From Catonia carolina (Eukaryota; Arthropoda; Insecta; Hemiptera; Achilidae), in NCBI GenBank assembly GCA_035578175.1, contig JAQMRL010000003.1, positions 102,846,969-102,910,968 of the forward strand: a DNA stretch of 64,000 bases, written 5' to 3'. The notes beneath the pieces are model-generated. The model was not told the DNA's origin. It was given only the letters and a program-made list of their open reading frames with translations, and ran no database searches. The position numbers and the translations under genes were made by a program. This document shows, piece after piece, positions 34,820 through 45,294 of the stretch (its first letter is position 1; each line of letters opens with the position of its first letter).

Positions 34820-35149
34820 TAACTTATTTTACTTAACAGGTTACGGAGTTAAATTTTTGTGAATTTTTATGGCTGTTCACGTATCGACTTATGAAAGTTT
34901 TGGACTTCAAGAGGGGAAAGCAAACTGCAGGCAATAGAAATGAAATTCCTTTGAGCCGGATGTTTAAGATTATCCAGACTTCGGAATAAAAATTTTCAAA
35001 AAAAAAATAGGGAATCCAAGCCATTCAATACTAAAATCATTAATATACGTAGAAGTAGAAGGAGGGATTATTTTTAACGGATGTTTCCTGGAAGAATCTC
35101 TCTGGGACCAATGAGGTTCAGACCTGAAGGAAATATAGATGTGGGTACG
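34820..35149. other. Unassigned sequence
   Basis: About 330 bp lies between R950 copy 7 and the SINE. No motif is recognised; the short antisense frame (34833-35024) is unsupported. Confidence 0.4.
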
Positions 35150-35160
35150 CCTAAGGAGAT

Positions 35161-35339
35161 TTTTTTTTTTTTTTGGTTTAACGTCCGACTGTTTTGCAAA
35201 TTGCTGCTAATGCAGACGGTGAAGGATGAAATGATTTTTTTGTAACGTATGAAAAAATGCCATGCCCGAGTGGGATTCGAACCCAAGACCGCGTGATGAG
35301 AGGCGAGCACGTTACCAACATCGCCAACGCGGCCGGCCC
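35161..35339 (-). mobile_element. Full-length SINE-1, tail type b, with 11-bp target duplication
   Basis: On the minus strand the head starts GGCCGGCCGCGTTGGCGATG, with the A box around GTTGGTAACGTGC and the B box GGGTTCGAATCCC. The body and the tail AGTCGGACGTTAAACC plus a long poly(A) follow. Exact 11-bp duplications CCTAAGGAGAT flank it at 35150-35160 and 35340-35350. This is the cleanest SINE insertion in the window. The minus-strand frame crossing it is an artefact. Confidence 0.95.
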
Positions 35340-35453
35340 CCTAAGGAGATGGTCAGAGTCAGGTTTTTAATCGGTGTGAACCGGAACAGGCACTTATATC
35401 TATTCATGATGGAAAAAGAAATAAGAAATTTAATACAATAGGAAGCGTTTTAA

Positions 35454-35640
35454 GTGAGTTCTGGTTGGCCACAGTTTATTCGTAATGAAAAATCCGTATT
35501 CAAGGTTGCAGAAGGTCTTGTAGCTCTCCTGCTAAATCAACTCGGCAAAACTTCTGAGCTAAATATGTCACGAAATACCGTACAAAGAACCGTTCGACGA
35601 GGTTTAAAATTTAAGCCGTACATTTTACCTTTGACACACT
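35454..35640 (+). pseudogene. HTH transposase fragment (DUF4817-like second HTH)
   Basis: The frame contains ELNMSRNTVQRTVRRGLKFK followed by PYILPLTH. This resembles the second helix-turn-helix and the L-x-P-Y-x-x-x-L-x-H segment that precedes the DDE domain in this transposase type. After about residue 62 the frame continues into unrelated sequence (to 35756), so the catalytic part is absent. The upstream part is not recognisable, and the methionine at 35454 is unlikely to be native. 35641-35744 is unassigned. Confidence 0.5.
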
Positions 35641-35781
35641 TCACACGTTGTATTTACGCAGTGTCTGACTACAAGTTGGGATCTTTTTGGGTAGGAAAAG
35701 TGACATACGCTACCGAAAAATATTTTTACTTTTCATGCTTAAACACTAAGAAAATTTAACTAACAAATTAAACACTACCAA

Positions 35782-36378
35782 ATGAACACTGTACAACATT
35801 GGTGTACTACTTGGAAAATTAAACTTAATGCTGAAAAATCTCAACACATTATATTTACTCTCAGACGACAAACTTGTCCCCCAGTTTATTTACACAATAC
35901 ACTGTTTCCACAAAAAACTTCAGTGAAATACTTAGGACTGACATGGAATCCACATACCAGACTTAAAAGGCAATCTTTTAACGCGCGGTTAAAACTTCTT
36001 TACAGTCTTACTCACCATAAATCTCCTCTTCCAATTACTCAGAAACTTAACTGTTACAAGGTACTTCTTCGTCCTGTTTGGACCTACGGTTCAGTGATCT
36101 ACGGATCAGCTAAAGTATCTAACATCAAACGTATTCAGACATTCCAAAACAAAACTTTACGCATCACCACAGGCTGTCTGACATACGTTAGTAACAAAAC
36201 ATTACATAGAGACCTTAACATCGAAACAGTAGACGAAACAATAAAGAAACTATACAGACGTTTTCATAGCAAACTACACTATCACACATATCCACAAATT
36301 CAGTCATTGTCCGCTCCTCACCTACCACACAACCCACCTAGTAGACTGAAAAGGCAATGGAGTAGAGACATTTTGTGA
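35782..36378 (+). CDS. Jockey-type RT, C-terminal 198 residues (partial)
   Basis: The open frame covers the RT thumb and C-terminal region of a Jockey LINE. It has QHWCTTWKIKLNAEKSQHI (residues 5-23), the YLGL block (50-53), LLRPVWTYGSVIYGSAKVSN (about 93-112), an IQTFQNKTLRITTG block, VSNKTLHRDLNIETV and a C-terminal LKRQWSRDIL. The catalytic YADD lies upstream and is missing, so the product cannot be an active polymerase. The methionine at 35782 is internal to the ancestral ORF. Weak homology just upstream (LTNKLN) suggests that the copy begins near 35745 with a small frameshift. It is probably not expressed from a promoter of its own. Confidence 0.85.
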   Translation: MNTVQHWCTTWKIKLNAEKSQHIIFTLRRQTCPPVYLHNTLFPQKTSVKYLGLTWNPHTRLKRQSFNARLKLLYSLTHHKSPLPITQKLNCYKVLLRPVWTYGSVIYGSAKVSNIKRIQTFQNKTLRITTGCLTYVSNKTLHRDLNIETVDETIKKLYRRFHSKLHYHTYPQIQSLSAPHLPHNPPSRLKRQWSRDIL

Positions 36379-36386
36379 ATCGTCTT

Positions 36387-36412
36387 GAGGGGTTGCCGCT
36401 GGGCAACCCCTC
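36387..36412 (+). other. Perfect 11-bp stem-loop in Jockey 3' UTR
   Basis: GAGGGGTTGCC (36387-36397) pairs exactly with GGCAACCCCTC (36402-36412) around a 4-nt loop. It starts nine bases after the ORF stop. A competing outer pairing, GTCTTGA (36382) with TCAAGAC (36421), could extend the structure. It may be an RNA signal for reverse transcriptase; that function is inferred. Confidence 0.75.
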
Positions 36413-36524
36413 AATTTACATCAAGACAATTATATAAAACTATTGACGTTATAACTGCTGGTTGTGTTAAATTGTCACTCAGTTGTAGTTTATTTTTCTA
36501 AATAAAGTCAAAAAAATTCTGTAG

Positions 36525-37369
36525 GCCTTCCCGACTAGGAGTTGTAGTTCTTCTTTGACGACTAACTGTAACTACTTGAGTTTGGTGTCTACGATTTCGT
36601 TAGTTAACATTTATTCCTCCAATGTTCTCTGTCCACTGTTTTTCTGTTCCAATTAATACCTTCCTCTTTTCTATTCATATGTTTTTACATTTAACGCAGC
36701 CTAACCGGATAAAAAAAGTTTAGTTAAGATGAATATTTCTTCTAAATTTCTTAAGTTCTTTTCATACTTTCTTAACGTTAAATTTTTATCTAAAAACTTA
36801 TAAAAATAACGACAATAATTTATAAATTTTAATTATTTTTCTCCAAAAACCGTTGGATGCGATTTTCTTTTTAAAAAAATAATTAACTAAATCATATTAA
36901 GTTAATATAATCTGCCATGTAACTACTTTAATTTATATTAATGTGTTTTTAATATTTTATTAACTGTTTAATGATTGTTTTTTTTTTTATTTGTTTGTTT
37001 CAGGTAAGAAGTTGTAAAATGCTGTTTGTATAATTTATGAAACGTAAGTTAAATACCCCTACTTAAAAGTGTTCTAATAATAATGTTACATAAAATTCGC
37101 CTAAATGTTTTTCTTTTGTATGTGTATAGGGTGTTGATTTTTAAAATTCCCGGGGAAACGTCCCTGGGAATTTTTTCAAGTACTGTAGTAATAATTATAC
37201 TGAACTAAAAATTCTTAAATTTCACTGGAATAACTTCGTATCTTTTTTAACAGAAATTCCAGTTGATTAAGATATGCCGAATGACACAATAATGTAGCCC
37301 TTTCAGTGAAACGTTAGGGTCTTGGGCAGCTATCCAATGGTTGTTCTTTTTCAACATCGACTTTTTTCA
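36525..37369. other. Unassigned sequence with one hairpin
   Basis: No gene is visible. AAAATTCCCGGGGA (37143-37156) and TCCCTGGGAATTTT (37161-37174) form a 14-bp stem with one wobble pair and a 4-nt loop. Confidence 0.5.
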
Positions 37370-37370
37370 A

Positions 37371-37500
37371 TTGACTTAAAGTCATATCAACAGCTTGGTC
37401 ATTAGCGATATTTTTTGGTTTATGTAATGATCTCAGATGATTTCAACTTGTATTTAATTCCAGGCCCTAGCCGCAAATCTAACCCGGGACTTACAGTAAG
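37371..37500 (-). mobile_element. SINE-1 fragment, tail type a
   Basis: The plus strand begins with the reversed tail (GTCATATCAACAGC, TTGGTCATTAGCGA) and ends with the worn B-box region CTAACCCGGGACTTAC. The head is incomplete. Confidence 0.75.
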
Positions 37501-37504
37501 TTTG

Positions 37505-39093
37505 TAATCTATGGTTTCTGAATGTAAACTAATTAATATACGATATATTTCTTGTGGACAATGAGGAACCCGCCATTCTTCATTTTGTTAAAAAATTTGT
37601 CTAAAAGATCGTTTTTCTCTTATTGGTAGGCTTGTAATGAAATTAATAGTTTTTAACAGTACGCTAGCAGAGTTAAAATTATCAGTTTGTATGAAAACTG
37701 GTTATAACTATACACCTTATGAGGAATTATTTCTTTGCTAACGAGAAATGTACTTTATTTAGTTCTATCATCGTACAGTAATAGTTTTGCGGGTTGCATA
37801 CCAATGATACAACTAGATACGGAAAAGTAATATTTTTTGTTTTGTTTTTAATGTTTTAGTACTGTACTGCCAATTTCAATTATGGGCAGTATACTAAATC
37901 CTGGAAACGATAGATTATTTTAATAGTGTAAAAATGTATCCTTTGTAGTTTGTCTCTTACGTAAAAATCACATCTATATCTGATAGTAGTCTATAATAAG
38001 TGTCTGCGGTAGGGTTTGATACCATTTGTGAATTGAACGGTTGCAAACTTTCCACATGCAATAACTGAACATTCAACTTTGCTGCCCGTCAAGTCCTATC
38101 GCATTACCTAGATAATCAAACGTTTATTTTTTAAGAATTAGTTTGCTTTAGTAAATTCACATTAACTTGATCTCCATTGTCAACTGAATTTTAAATTTTA
38201 TTTGTGTTTATTTTTAGTATCAATTTAATTACTGAACATACCAATATACTAAGAGTTCTTAAAAATTTTGAAACGCCAAAAAACTGAAGTTGTTACTACA
38301 TGTTAAACCACAACACGTCGGTTTAGCCAATTTTTTCAGATGAACAAATAAATTTACATTAATTTTATTGCATGTATTATAAGTTCTTCTATTCCTTATA
38401 TTTAATAAAAAAACATTAGAGACAAAATCACAAACAGAATTTAAATTATATGTGCACGGTCGATTACACGTAGAACGCATTAAATTGCAAGCTGTTCAAT
38501 GAAAACCTTCTAGCCGTGGTCATTACAACGCTTCCTATTCGCTGTAATTGTACCAACATTGGTTTTGTTATTCTGTCTCACTTTGGTTTTGTGTACTCTT
38601 CAACTTGTACTGTAATAATGATAGTTACTAGTGCATGTCTTTCACCTACTAAACGTAACCAGGCAGCGTACCCTATATCTTCTACCTTGACCTAACCACT
38701 GTTATTTCATTCAGCTGTTATTTTGTCTTTTGTAAAGTTATCAATTACGCAATTTTTCTCGTGTCTTAAAATAATTACAATAATAACTGATAATAAAAAT
38801 AAAAAATAATAATCATTTCATTGTCTATTCTAATGGTATCAATACTTATTTATTTATTATTTGTAGTCCACACAAGAAAAAGGCTAATGAACCTTTTCTA
38901 TGACAGCAATTTACATTCTTTTCAAGTACAAAATCTGATGAATATTAAACTTTAAAGATTTATCTGTCGTAAGAAAAAAAGAGTAATAATACCTTCTAAA
39001 TTTGGTGGAAATTATCTGTAACTTATTTTTTTGAACTTTTCCAAAATAAGTTAAAAACGAAGTAGTGCTTGGTATGAATGAGTCAATCGCTGT
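37505..39093. other. Unassigned AT-rich sequence
   Basis: The antisense frame at 38259-38480 has no known motif. No repeat family was matched, apart from the short ATTACAACGCTTCC block near 38523. Confidence 0.4.
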
Positions 39094-39097
39094 TTAA

Positions 39098-39659
39098 CCC
39101 TTTCAGTGCCCGAACACTATTTAAAAGTTTGACCCTTAAGTGCCATATAATGTGTACGAGCATATAAGGATGTACAAAAAATACCAGCCCTTATTTCGAA
39201 AACTTGCAGGCGTAAGCCTGCCATTGCCAACCAAAATTTCAACATTACTGAAAAATAAAATTTTTTGTTAAAATTAATTTTTGTGTTCATAAAAAAAATC
39301 GTTTTAACACTAAAAATAGGTTTGTTTTTAGTTTATCTAAAGTCGTATCGACTGCTTGGTCATTAGCGACTACTGTGGGTTTTAGTACTTGAACGGTGGT
39401 TTTACCGTGTTAAAATTTCGAGACCCTAGCCGGGAATCGAACTCGGAACCTTTCGCTTCGTAGGGTAGCGAGCTAGTCACTACGCAACGGAGGTGGCTCA
39501 AAATACATTATTCCATTTATTTTTGTTTAAAAAATGTTTTTGTAAACATTCGGTTATCCGGACGTTGGCACTTTATGCATAAGTTACGAATGTCCAGTAA
39601 ACCGGACTTTTCGTAAAAGATAACGACTTCCTTTTTTCCGGACGTTGGCACTGAAAGGG
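39098..39659. mobile_element. piggyBac-like MITE containing a SINE
   Basis: Perfect 13-bp terminal inverted repeats, CCCTTTCAGTGCC, end the element. The left flank is TTAA and the right flank TTAC, fitting the TTAA target of piggyBac with one later change. Near the right end CCGGACGTTGGCACT occurs twice (about 39557 and 39638). No transposase is encoded. A minus-strand SINE (39329-39498) lies inside, so the original element was about 390 bp. Confidence 0.78.
39329..39498 (-). mobile_element. SINE-1, tail type a, inside the piggyBac-like MITE
   Basis: The plus strand shows the reversed tail AGTCGTATCGACTGCTTGGT, CATTAGCGACTAC, then CCTAGCCGGGAATCGAACTC (B box) and the A box CTAGTCACTACGC, ending in GGAGGTGGCTC. 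Near full length. Confidence 0.85.
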
Positions 39660-40177
39660 TTACATCAACTACATTTTGATGCTGATTGAAGAAAAATGCG
39701 CTGCAGGAGTGACTGAAGACTGGAGGCTTTTGAGATGGACTATTTCTGAATGGTATGCAAGGTCTCCAGTAGGAAACATTTGTGGAATGAAGGTACAAAA
39801 TGACGTACTGAATCTCAGAACACCATATGTTAACTGAATAGGGATCAAACACCTTGCATGGTATAGGTATGTTCAAAGAATGGTAGTGGATAAATGGCTC
39901 CAATATATTTTTTCGATCGTGTAAATAGAAGAAAAAAACATTGGAAAACTTGGGAAACAAGGAATCTCAGGAATGGAAACTGAGAAGACAGGAGGCGATT
40001 TTTTTAGGGATATAAAAAACAGAGAAATCTGTAGAAATCCCGAAAAAACTGAATAAAATATAGTATCCGAGGTAGTCGAAATACAATACGTACTATTTCC
40101 CCAATTATTTGGACGCATGTATTGAACTTAAAATATTTTGTTTTTTTATGTCTGTTTGGTTTGTACATTAATGCTAA
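39660..40177. other. Unassigned sequence
   Basis: Several overlapping antisense frames (39517-40118) lack known motifs and partly overlap the MITE and SINE. I do not support them as genes. Confidence 0.4.
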
Positions 40178-40318
40178 TTTAAACGACGAAGGGCGATGGA
40201 TTAAAATGAGTGACGAAAAATGCCAGATCTTACGTGGAATTGAACCTGAGAAATAGGAGCCAATTGAGCTAACAACCACGCTACGGGCTCAAAACCCACT
40301 TTGTGGGCCGGCCATTGA
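40178..40318 (-). mobile_element. SINE-1, worn copy
   Basis: AATGAGTGACGAAAAATGCC, AGATCTTACG, GGAATTGAACCTGAG (B box region) and GAGCTAACAACCACGCTACG (A box region) appear in reverse order, as in the type b SINE body. The tail is lost. Confidence 0.7.
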
Positions 40319-40319
40319 T

Positions 40320-41654
40320 TTTTCGAGGTTATAACATTTTTTATTTAGTTTTCGCATCGAAATTTTCCATATTAATATTATATGTTACTATTTATAGCAG
40401 TGGTTATCAACTAAATTTTATCAACGTCCCTTTAAAAATTTGATGATTAGACTGCCACGGTTCGGTCAATTTTCTACTTAAACTTACCTTGCTGACTGTA
40501 GAAAAGTGTAGATATGGTAATCTAAATGCTAAATCTTAATACTGATTGATGATTTCGAAAAGGTTTGATCAAAAAATGTAACAACAGTTTCAAATTACTG
40601 TAGGCCCATATCCAAAAGTTACAGTTTTTGTTATGTTGAGCGCGGTGCTATCACGAGTTGCTTTCAGTCTGAATTTGGCCGTAACTTATCCAGCAAGCTT
40701 CATGCTTGCTCTCTTCAGAGAAACTTAAGTATGTCATTGACATGACCAATTGCTTTCACCATGCACATAGCCTAAAAGTAAAAAATTCACATCTCACTTG
40801 AAAATAATAATATCTGCATACAAAATAAAATTCTCTACAGCTCCTAGTCGCAAAAAATGAATTTACGGTCTGGATGACCATTTATGATTGTATAGTATAT
40901 AATTCTAGTTTTGTATCAATTTTTAGAACTGAGTAACTCCAGATATAGTTTTTTGGAACATTGGTGATACATCACTCTTTTTATTTTATATTTAACTATT
41001 GAAAAATATAAAATAGCCTACTATAACTCGTGAGGATTTGCCGTAGAGACATTTCGATCAGTTACTTGAATATCAGTCTAAGCCGTAAATTTGTGATTAA
41101 AATTTTTCATCACATTTCACAGCCAAGTGCGTATACAACAACATAAATGTTTTTAAATTTTATAAAATCTTACATGTAAGTTTTTTTTTAAACAATTAGC
41201 CTATTTTATATAATATTATTAAATTATTTCTTCTGGACAACAATATTTAAATATGGATTTTCGTGAAAAGTAAATAAAAGCAACGTAGAAAAACAACCTT
41301 ATAATACTATTAAATGAAATAAATTACACTGAATATAATGTATACACAATAACTTTTGTTTAAATATGGTAGCTTTGTTTTTGACAAATATTAGATCTCC
41401 AAGGGAGGTAACTTTTTGATTAAAATGTTGGTTATTGTATTCAACTAGTAAACTTTCTGAACAATACAAAACTTTCTTATAATTAATGTAAGTTAGTATT
41501 GTGTTATACTATTATAATACATATTATCTAAACTATTTACTTTATCACTGCTTATGTAATACATTTTGTATGAACGTGTAATATCCAACGCTTTGATATT
41601 ATCAGTTTAAACTGTACATTGTACAGTGAATCTAATGAACAATTGTTTATGTTA
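40320..41654. other. Unassigned AT-rich sequence
   Basis: Nothing with coding, RNA or repeat signal was identified. Confidence 0.4.
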
Positions 41655-41820
41655 ATTTATTTTAAGTCACATCAATATCTTGGTTATTAGCTATTTACTT
41701 TGAGTTAATGAACGGTGGTTTTTGATCTATTAATAATTTTCCAGACCCTGGCCGGGAATCGAATCCGGGACTTACGCTTTGCAGCGTAGCACGCTAACCA
41801 CTGGGCCACGGTGCGGGCTG
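41655..41820 (-). mobile_element. SINE-1, tail type a
   Basis: The reversed tail (TTTAAGTCACATCAATATC, TTGGTTATTAGC) is followed by a body, then GGCCGGGAATCGAATCCGGG (B box) and GCACGCTAACCACTGGGCC (A box), ending GGTGCGGGCTG. Both Pol III boxes are well kept. Confidence 0.88.
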
Positions 41821-41913
41821 ATTCTTTGGTTTGCACTTATTACTTGCAAAAGTTAGTAATTAATGCAGTTTAATTTTTCACAATTACGTTTTTTGTTTTT
41901 AAATGAAGTTAAA

Positions 41914-42466
41914 GTCAACACAGGTTACGTCCACCTTACGTCGTCAAACTTGTCTACTTGTGATGCTGAATAAAATTCATATTCCACAGGTCAGGGTGGT
42001 GCGATATCTTGGCTTATGGCTTGATAGGCGACTAACTTGGAAGCATCATCTGCGTACGAAACGTTTAGAACTTAAACACCAGAAGCTACTCTTCTGCTTA
42101 ATTAAACCTCGATCAAAATTGAACCTCCGCTCCAAGATTTTAATATACAAATCCCGTTTAAGAAGAATCTGAACTTATGGTATCCAGCTCTTTAGAATAG
42201 CGGCAGAGAGTAAATTGAAGTCAATCCAGGCCTTTCAATCAAAATTCTTAAGACTTGCTTCTGGCGCTCTTTTTTATGTAAGCAATAAAACTCTCCACGA
42301 CGACTTCAAAATACCGACAGTAAAGAAGCTGACCGCGTCCTTGTATTGTATATTTCACGAATGACTAGATGACCATCCAAACCAACTAGCCCGTGATCTA
42401 GCTACAAGGAACTTCCCAACTGTGCGACGTTTAAAGCGAAAATGGAGTAGAGACCTCTTGGTCTGA
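41914..42466 (+). pseudogene. Jockey RT C-terminal region, one frameshift
   Basis: The first frame gives STQVTSTLRRQTC, a YLGLWLDRRLTWKHHL block and LKHQKLLFCLIKPRSKLNLR, then IYKSRLRRI and a stop at 42172. A shift restores WTYGIQLFRIAAESKLKSIQ, SNKTLHDDFKIPTV and finally RRLKRKWSRDLLV. The catalytic YADD and endonuclease are missing. The 3' part parallels the antisense fragment at 22094-22400. Confidence 0.82.
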
Positions 42467-42623
42467 ATAACGGACTATATCCCAAGTTTTAAACGGAGAA
42501 TGTACCACTGGGTATCTCTTCTCCTTAAAGTGAAATTCCCCACAGCCATTTAAATATCATATACGGAAGTTGTGCACCTCAATGTTCAGTGCCATAATAA
42601 AATCAATGACAAAAAATAAAATA
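41914..42623 (+). mobile_element. Jockey LINE, 5'-truncated
   Basis: The RT C-terminal ORF starts abruptly at 41914 and is followed by a 3' UTR ending in AATGACAAAAAATAAAAT. AAGTTAAA at 41906-41913 and 42624-42631 may be an 8-bp target duplication, though so short an AT-rich match could be chance. Confidence 0.8.
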
Positions 42624-42639
42624 AAGTTAAATTTTAGTA

Positions 42640-44330
42640 TCTAGTATTTAATTTTTTTCTGAAATAATTTACATGAATGTTCAGAATTAAATTTTCTACA
42701 AATCTAATTAGAAAAAAATACGCCTTGATTTACCATTTACCAAAGTTATTTCACGTTGGTAAAGCAATTTAAAGATAAAAATGTGTTATTTTTAGCCCCA
42801 GTTATAATTTTTTACGTAAGATATCTTTAAAACTGATGAAGGTACATTACTGGAACCAAGTTTATTCAATTTATCCGGTAAAAATACATAAGAAACCGTT
42901 AGATTTGTCTCTGTATTACAGCCTTAAAAATGTCAATATGGTCTCATTTCACCGAGGCTGTCAATGAGCTCTCGGCAAAATCTTTGACCCTGTATAATTC
43001 GCTAACGAAGCGTTTTCGGGACAATGTTTATATGTACTTTTTTTCTTATTTTTAGCTATAGAATGAGCTACCAAGACATTGTCGTATAGTTATGAGTTAC
43101 CAATAAGAAGATAGATTATTCCAGAAAAATAAAGTAAGAACAAAATATTAATTGAACTCTTCTATAATCTACCAGGGTTTTAGAAACACAATAATTATTG
43201 AATAAAAGGACCCGCTGTTATGAAAATAAATAAATGGCAGACCCGTATAATCGTTTCTATTGTCCCAAATTTTTCCAAATGTCACAGTACTTAATTTTAT
43301 AATTACGATGCACAAAATATATATTTTTCTTTTTTTCAGCAGTAGCATAAGCAATTTTGTTCTCTGGTTACATTATTATCTAACGGTGTAACTTTTATTG
43401 AAATCGTTTATGATCATTTAGTAAAATTAATATATGAATTTGTTAATTCTCAACCATTCATTTCTCAGTTTTATTAAACTAAAATCATCCTTATTTGGTT
43501 ATCTCTACATTTAGAAAACAATCTTTGGTGTAAATGGCAATAATTAAACTAATTCCTGGCGTTATTTGTAATAATAGTAATTTACAAGGGTGGGTCGTTG
43601 AGTGTACTGGTGAGGAAGAGATAAGTGCAATAATAATTCACAGGTTGTTGCCACCGCTCCGCCAACGACAACGCTTACTAAAGCTTACTTACTTCGCCGG
43701 TACTAAAACTTACCTTCTACTTCTAAGCTTCGACCTTAACAAACGGCACTGCAGCCCGCTACATGTATTATTTTATAGTATATAGTTATGTTCAAGTAAT
43801 GTAATTAGGGCCAAAGTCTTAATTAAAAAAATAAATTGTCGTGTGAGTTATTAAATAAGCTACACATTATAGAGTTCGAAGATTTTTGTTTAAAATAACA
43901 AACAACAGTAAATTTGAATAATAAATCTCATGTTATTTTAACAGTTGTGCAATGTAATATTGCTGACAGAATACCATACGACCGGTTTTTCCCAGGATAG
44001 TCGTGGTTCTTTTCAGCTTGTCCGAAGAATTGTCCTGGGTTTAACAGGTTGACTGCTATTCGGGTGATGTGTAGCCTTACCAGAAATACTGCAATTTTTT
44101 AACATATTCTTGCAGTATGATATACATATAAAAATCAGTTATTAGTTATAAATAATGTAGTGTAATAAAGTTCAAAACATAACTTGTACATAAACTAAAA
44201 CAACAGAAAAGGTATTGGCCTACTTTGTGCCTATCCTTGTGCAAATAATTAAACACAGAATAGTTCTCCATAAATATATAATGAAAAAATAAAATAACGA
44301 CTACATTAGGTATGAAATAATGATTTCTGA
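42640..44330. other. Unassigned sequence
   Basis: An 83-codon plus-strand frame (43534-43785) has no recognisable motif and no second copy in the window. It is the least repeat-like frame here, but I cannot support it as a gene. Confidence 0.4.
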
Positions 44331-44427
44331 CGCGTAATAACTTCCAGACCCTAGCCGTGAATCGAACCCAGGATCCTTCGCTCGGTAGGCTATTGCGCGC
44401 TAATCTTTGTGCCAAGGAACCGGGTAC
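44331..44427 (-). mobile_element. SINE-1 fragment (head)
   Basis: CCTAGCCGTGAATCGAACCC (B box) and GCGCGCTAATCTTTGTGCC (A box) appear in reverse order. The tail half is absent. Confidence 0.78.
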
Positions 44428-45294
44428 TAATATTTTTATAGAATGAAACTGCTTCAAACAATATTACATTGTTTCATTACAAAATAACTATGCTGCCAAC
44501 TTATAAAACCAAAATTATTCTTACTTATTGACTTAAAAATAACAAATTCTAATTCATAATGTCTTAAAAAAGTACAAAAATTAATGCTGAATTCGATTTA
44601 AAAAAAGTAGAAAAGTTAAGTAAACAATAAAAAAAATATTACTAAAATCGGCATAATTTGTACTATCAGATAAAATAAAAAAAAACATGAAAAGTGAGAT
44701 ACTGAAAGATGTTTCAATGGCAGAGAAGCACTCAGTGTATCAACTCTTCTATGTCTCAATGTGTCAGGCAATGTGAACTGAGACTTAAAAATGTAGCTAT
44801 GTCTCACAGCAGTAAACCTGTTAAAAGTGTCCATCGGCGACGGCGGCTATTCTGGTGAAGTAGGTGAAGAGCCTCTTCACCTATTTTCGAGATGGTATCG
44901 AGATTTATTTCTCACAAAAAATAAGTATATTCCTGTCATAATTGTTTTTTGTTTTACAATAAATGAAAAAGTGTGTAAAAAAAGTACATAAATTTATTGT
45001 ATCTGCTCAGAGCGCTTTATAATAATTTAAATAGCCCTTGTAATAACCTTAATGTACGTAATTAATTCCAAAGTGAAGAGTTAGACGGGTGGTCACCGCT
45101 ACTCTTCTAGCAGAGCGGGTTGCCATGACAACGGAGATTTCACCGGCAATATGCACGCCTAGCTCTCTCCAACCGTCCCCGAATAGTGAAGAGTTTGCGG
45201 CGGATCGACCCGCCTACTGCACCTGCATGTTCTATGTACGTGTACGTTAGTTGTTTTGTATTGCAGTACACACTGTGTTGTGTATTTGAACATA

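Larger units (their letters stand above)
35745..36520 (+). mobile_element. Jockey LINE, 5'-truncated, with open RT C-terminus and hairpin 3' UTR
   Basis: This copy contains the last ~200 codons of the RT ORF without a stop, a ~140-bp 3' UTR with a strong hairpin right after the stop, and AATAAAG near its end (about 36501). The uninterrupted frame suggests that it is younger than the other Jockey fragments. Confidence 0.85.

Noticed and set aside
33098..38540. Inverted match GGGAAGCGTTGTAAT / ATTACAACGCTTCC as the ends of a large element
   Set aside because: The match is about 14 bp only, the flanks do not continue the similarity, and the 5.4-kb interior contains unrelated insertions.
43534..43785. 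83-codon open frame as a possible host exon
   Set aside because: No recognisable motif and no flanking exon-like frames; chance cannot be excluded.
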